A stretch of 64,000 nucleotides of DNA from Roseibium sp. MMSF_3544 (GTDB lineage Bacteria > Pseudomonadota > Alphaproteobacteria > Rhizobiales > Stappiaceae). Shown here piece after piece: positions 62,474 through 64,000 of this stretch. Numbering within the stretch: the stretch's first letter is position 1; each line of letters opens with the position of its first letter. Both the position numbers and the translations under genes were made by a program. The stretch is from the NCBI RefSeq assembly GCF_030732845.1, contig NZ_JASHKA010000010.1, positions 1 to 64,000 on the forward strand. Reading direction: 5' to 3'. Under the pieces are notes generated by a model. That model was given only the letters and a program-made list of their open reading frames with translations. It searched no databases and had not been told where the DNA came from.

Positions 62474-63145
62474 ATGACAGCACCCGAGATCAGCACATTC
62501 GTCTACAAACCGCCGCAGCAACCGTATTTGTCGGTGCTCCACTGCGACGACGATCTGCTTGTGATCGACAAGCCAAGTGGCCTCTTGAGCGTTCCTGGAA
62601 AGGCCACGGAACATTCCGACTGTCTGGAAAGCCGGGCCCGTCATACCTATCCCGAGGCGCGGATCGTACACCGGCTCGACATGGATACGTCGGGAGTCAT
62701 GGTGCTTGCCATGAATGCCGCCGCACACCGGCATCTGGGTTTGCAGTTCGAGCGCCGGAAAATCCGGAAAACCTATGTGGCTGATATCTGGGGGCATCCG
62801 GAAACCGACAACGGTGAGGTGGATCTTCCCCTGATTTGTGACTGGCCGAACAGGCCGAAGCAGATGGTGAGTTTTGAGCACGGGAAACCGGCCCTGACGC
62901 GCTGGGAGGTCCTGGAGCGCGGACTCAGGACAACGCGCGTACGCCTTTTTCCGCACACGGGACGCTCTCACCAATTGCGTGTTCATATGCTGTCCCTGGG
63001 GCATCCGATCATCGGTGACCGGTTTTACGCTGATGGTGAGGCGCTTGCCGCATCGTCGCGACTGGCGCTCCACGCCGAGAGCCTCGAGTTTCATCAGCCA
63101 ACTGGTGGCGAACGGATAACGTTCCGCTCCAAGTGTCCGTTCTGA
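62474..63145 (+). CDS. RluA-family 23S rRNA/tRNA pseudouridine synthase
   Basis: Isomerises uridine to pseudouridine in rRNA or tRNA; 223 aa from the ATG at 62474. It has LLVIDKPSGLLSVPG, the catalytic aspartate D69 in VHRLDMDTSG, RRKIRKTY and the late GRSHQLRVHM. The short length without an S4 domain is RluA-like rather than RluC/RluD. The upstream frame (to 62432) overlaps the terminator and is unlikely to be translated. Confidence 0.9.
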   Translation: MTAPEISTFVYKPPQQPYLSVLHCDDDLLVIDKPSGLLSVPGKATEHSDCLESRARHTYPEARIVHRLDMDTSGVMVLAMNAAAHRHLGLQFERRKIRKTYVADIWGHPETDNGEVDLPLICDWPNRPKQMVSFEHGKPALTRWEVLERGLRTTRVRLFPHTGRSHQLRVHMLSLGHPIIGDRFYADGEALAASSRLALHAESLEFHQPTGGERITFRSKCPF

Positions 63146-63176
63146 CGGTTGTTCGGCAAAGTTATTGCAAATCTTT

Positions 63177-63194
63177 GGAAACCGAACGGTTTCC
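63177..63194. terminator. Hairpin between convergent genes
   Basis: GGAAACC-gaac-GGTTTCC, a perfect 7-bp stem between the pseudouridine synthase and the convergent flavodoxin-fold gene; there is no long T-run, so its efficiency is uncertain. Confidence 0.6.
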
Positions 63195-63247
63195 TCCAGC
63201 TTTGCGCATTTCATCCAAACAAGTTCATTCCGGCTAGTTCAGCCAGA

Positions 63248-63832
63248 TTATTGAGCCCTGGCCCCGAGCGATTCCATTGTCTTCAGCCAGCGGTCAACCT
63301 GTGCGGCATCGGCGTGTTCGACCATGCCGAAGACCGTAGACCTGACCGGTTTGAAACCGACGAAGCCAAGGATGTTTCGCTTCAGGCTTTTCAGGCTGTG
63401 GGCGCCGTACCAGAATTTGTAGGCAAGGGCCGGCATGCCCGCCGTCAACACGACCCGTGCCGATTTGCCGAGCATCTTGCCTTTCGGCCAGCGGTCTTCC
63501 GGCGAACGCTCGAAAGCGGTGTCGTAATGAAGTAGCTGTTCCAGGAAGCCCTTTGTGTATGCCGGCAATGTGCCGAGCCAAAGCGGATAGATCAGAACAA
63601 GGTGATCCGCTTCAAGCAGGACGTCGCGCGCCGGTCCAAGGGCTTCGGGGCTGGGTTTTTTGGTGAAATCAGACGGTATGCGCAGGATTGGGAAGTCGAT
63701 ATCCGCAACGCGAATAAGGCTTACGCGGTGTCCGGCATGTTCAGCACCATTTGCGTAGGCCTGCGCAAGCGCGTGGCAGAGGTGACTGTCGTCCGGATCC
63801 GGATGACCATCCAGGATCAAAAGGGTTTTCAT
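63248..63832 (-). CDS. NAD(P)H-dependent flavodoxin-fold oxidoreductase (quinone reductase type)
   Basis: FMN-dependent oxidoreductase of 194 aa, flavodoxin_2 type. It begins MKTLLILDGHPDPDDSHLC (phosphate-binding P-x-S type loop) and has YPLWLGTLPAYTKGFLEQLL, typical of the MdaB/YwrO/KefF group. A loop GMPALAYKFWYG follows. I chose the ATG at 63832, which overlaps the stop of the upstream gene (ATGA). Substrate is unknown; such enzymes reduce quinones or protect against oxidants. Confidence 0.88.
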   Translation of the reverse strand: MKTLLILDGHPDPDDSHLCHALAQAYANGAEHAGHRVSLIRVADIDFPILRIPSDFTKKPSPEALGPARDVLLEADHLVLIYPLWLGTLPAYTKGFLEQLLHYDTAFERSPEDRWPKGKMLGKSARVVLTAGMPALAYKFWYGAHSLKSLKRNILGFVGFKPVRSTVFGMVEHADAAQVDRWLKTMESLGARAQ

Positions 63833-64000
63833 AGGGCCTTCCATCTGTGCTGAAACTGATGAAGGAAGGTCTCAATGATATCTTCAGGCGGTCTGTTTGC
63901 GTTGATCTGGATCAGCCGCGCCCGGCACGCGGTTCCCGCTTGCCGATAGTCGTCAGCCCTGACCGACGCGGCCAAGCCCTTCGCGCGCAAGCTTGTTCGA
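63829..64000 (-). CDS. Partial unknown gene, cut by the window edge
   Basis: On the minus strand 56 sense codons run from the window end to a TGA at 63831-63829. That stop overlaps the ATG of the oxidoreductase gene in the ATGA arrangement typical of coupled genes. The visible C-terminus contains RADDYRQAG, ACRARLIQINANRPPED and FLHQFQHRW. The family is not recognised from this fragment. Confidence 0.6.
   Translation of the reverse strand, partial: RTSLRAKGLAASVRADDYRQAGTACRARLIQINANRPPEDIIETFLHQFQHRWKAL

Noticed and set aside
1-64000. Prophage, insertion sequence or genomic island
   Set aside because: No integrase, transposase, phage structural gene, tRNA-linked att duplication or sharp composition change was seen; the intact tRNA-Val has no downstream copy of its 3' end in the window.

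Overview
The window is an ordinary-looking chromosomal segment of an alphaproteobacterium, about 60% G+C by eye. The gene content (CpdR, GapR, DUF1036, DUF1244, DUF882, an MmgR/alpha-r8-type small RNA beside an inositol-monophosphatase-family gene, a Liv-type transporter with acyl-CoA ligases, a bufferin operon) points to Hyphomicrobiales. A marine Stappiaceae such as Roseibium/Labrenzia is my guess; I could run no search. I see no integrase, transposase, phage gene, CRISPR array or toxin-antitoxin pair. Coding is dense on both strands.

Layout. 1-575 is a tandem array of ~240-bp units built from inverted pairs of a REP-like palindrome; one more copy lies near 21.4 kb. 0.6-5.3 kb (minus): a response regulator, a PAS hybrid histidine kinase, a ribbon-helix-helix/EF-hand membrane protein and an unknown cysteine-rich anchored protein. 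5.4-6.4 kb: two small orphans. 6.6-12.5 kb: a polar amino-acid ABC importer with a class IV aminotransferase-like protein that lacks the usual catalytic lysine, a GntR/FCD regulator with a candidate operator in front of the importer, and a LacI regulator. 12.9-21.3 kb: a complete Liv-type ABC transporter flanked by two adenylate-forming ligases.

21.6-31.8 kb: ferrochelatase, a stomatin/NfeD pair, a PomAB/MotAB-like stator pair, arabinose-5-phosphate isomerase, a beta-barrel protein, a lytic transglycosylase and a catalytically degenerate SGNH protein. 31.9-38.1 kb: glutamate synthase (gltBD). 38.7-41.5 kb: a four-gene bufferin (copper-binding RiPP) operon, followed by a threonine aldolase-like gene.

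42.6-48.9 kb: a small heat-shock gene behind a probable ROSE thermometer, a His/Gly/Lys-rich secreted protein, a lysophospholipase-like hydrolase, hisN, the MmgR-type sRNA, an N-formylglutamate amidohydrolase-like gene, cpdR, tRNA-Val(GAC), rpmJ and a TPR protein. 48.9-64 kb: mostly housekeeping genes (pyk, gapR, a sigma-54 activator, pepF, DUF3445, an AarF-like kinase, a COX subunit IV, an RluA-type enzyme, a flavodoxin-fold oxidoreductase), ending in a gene cut by the window edge.

The most interesting items are the bufferin operon with a strong hairpin between precursor and enzymes, the aminotransferase and ligase homologues with eroded active sites inside transport operons, the REP-like array, the RHH/EF-hand fusion, and two RNA elements (MmgR-like sRNA, ROSE-like thermometer).
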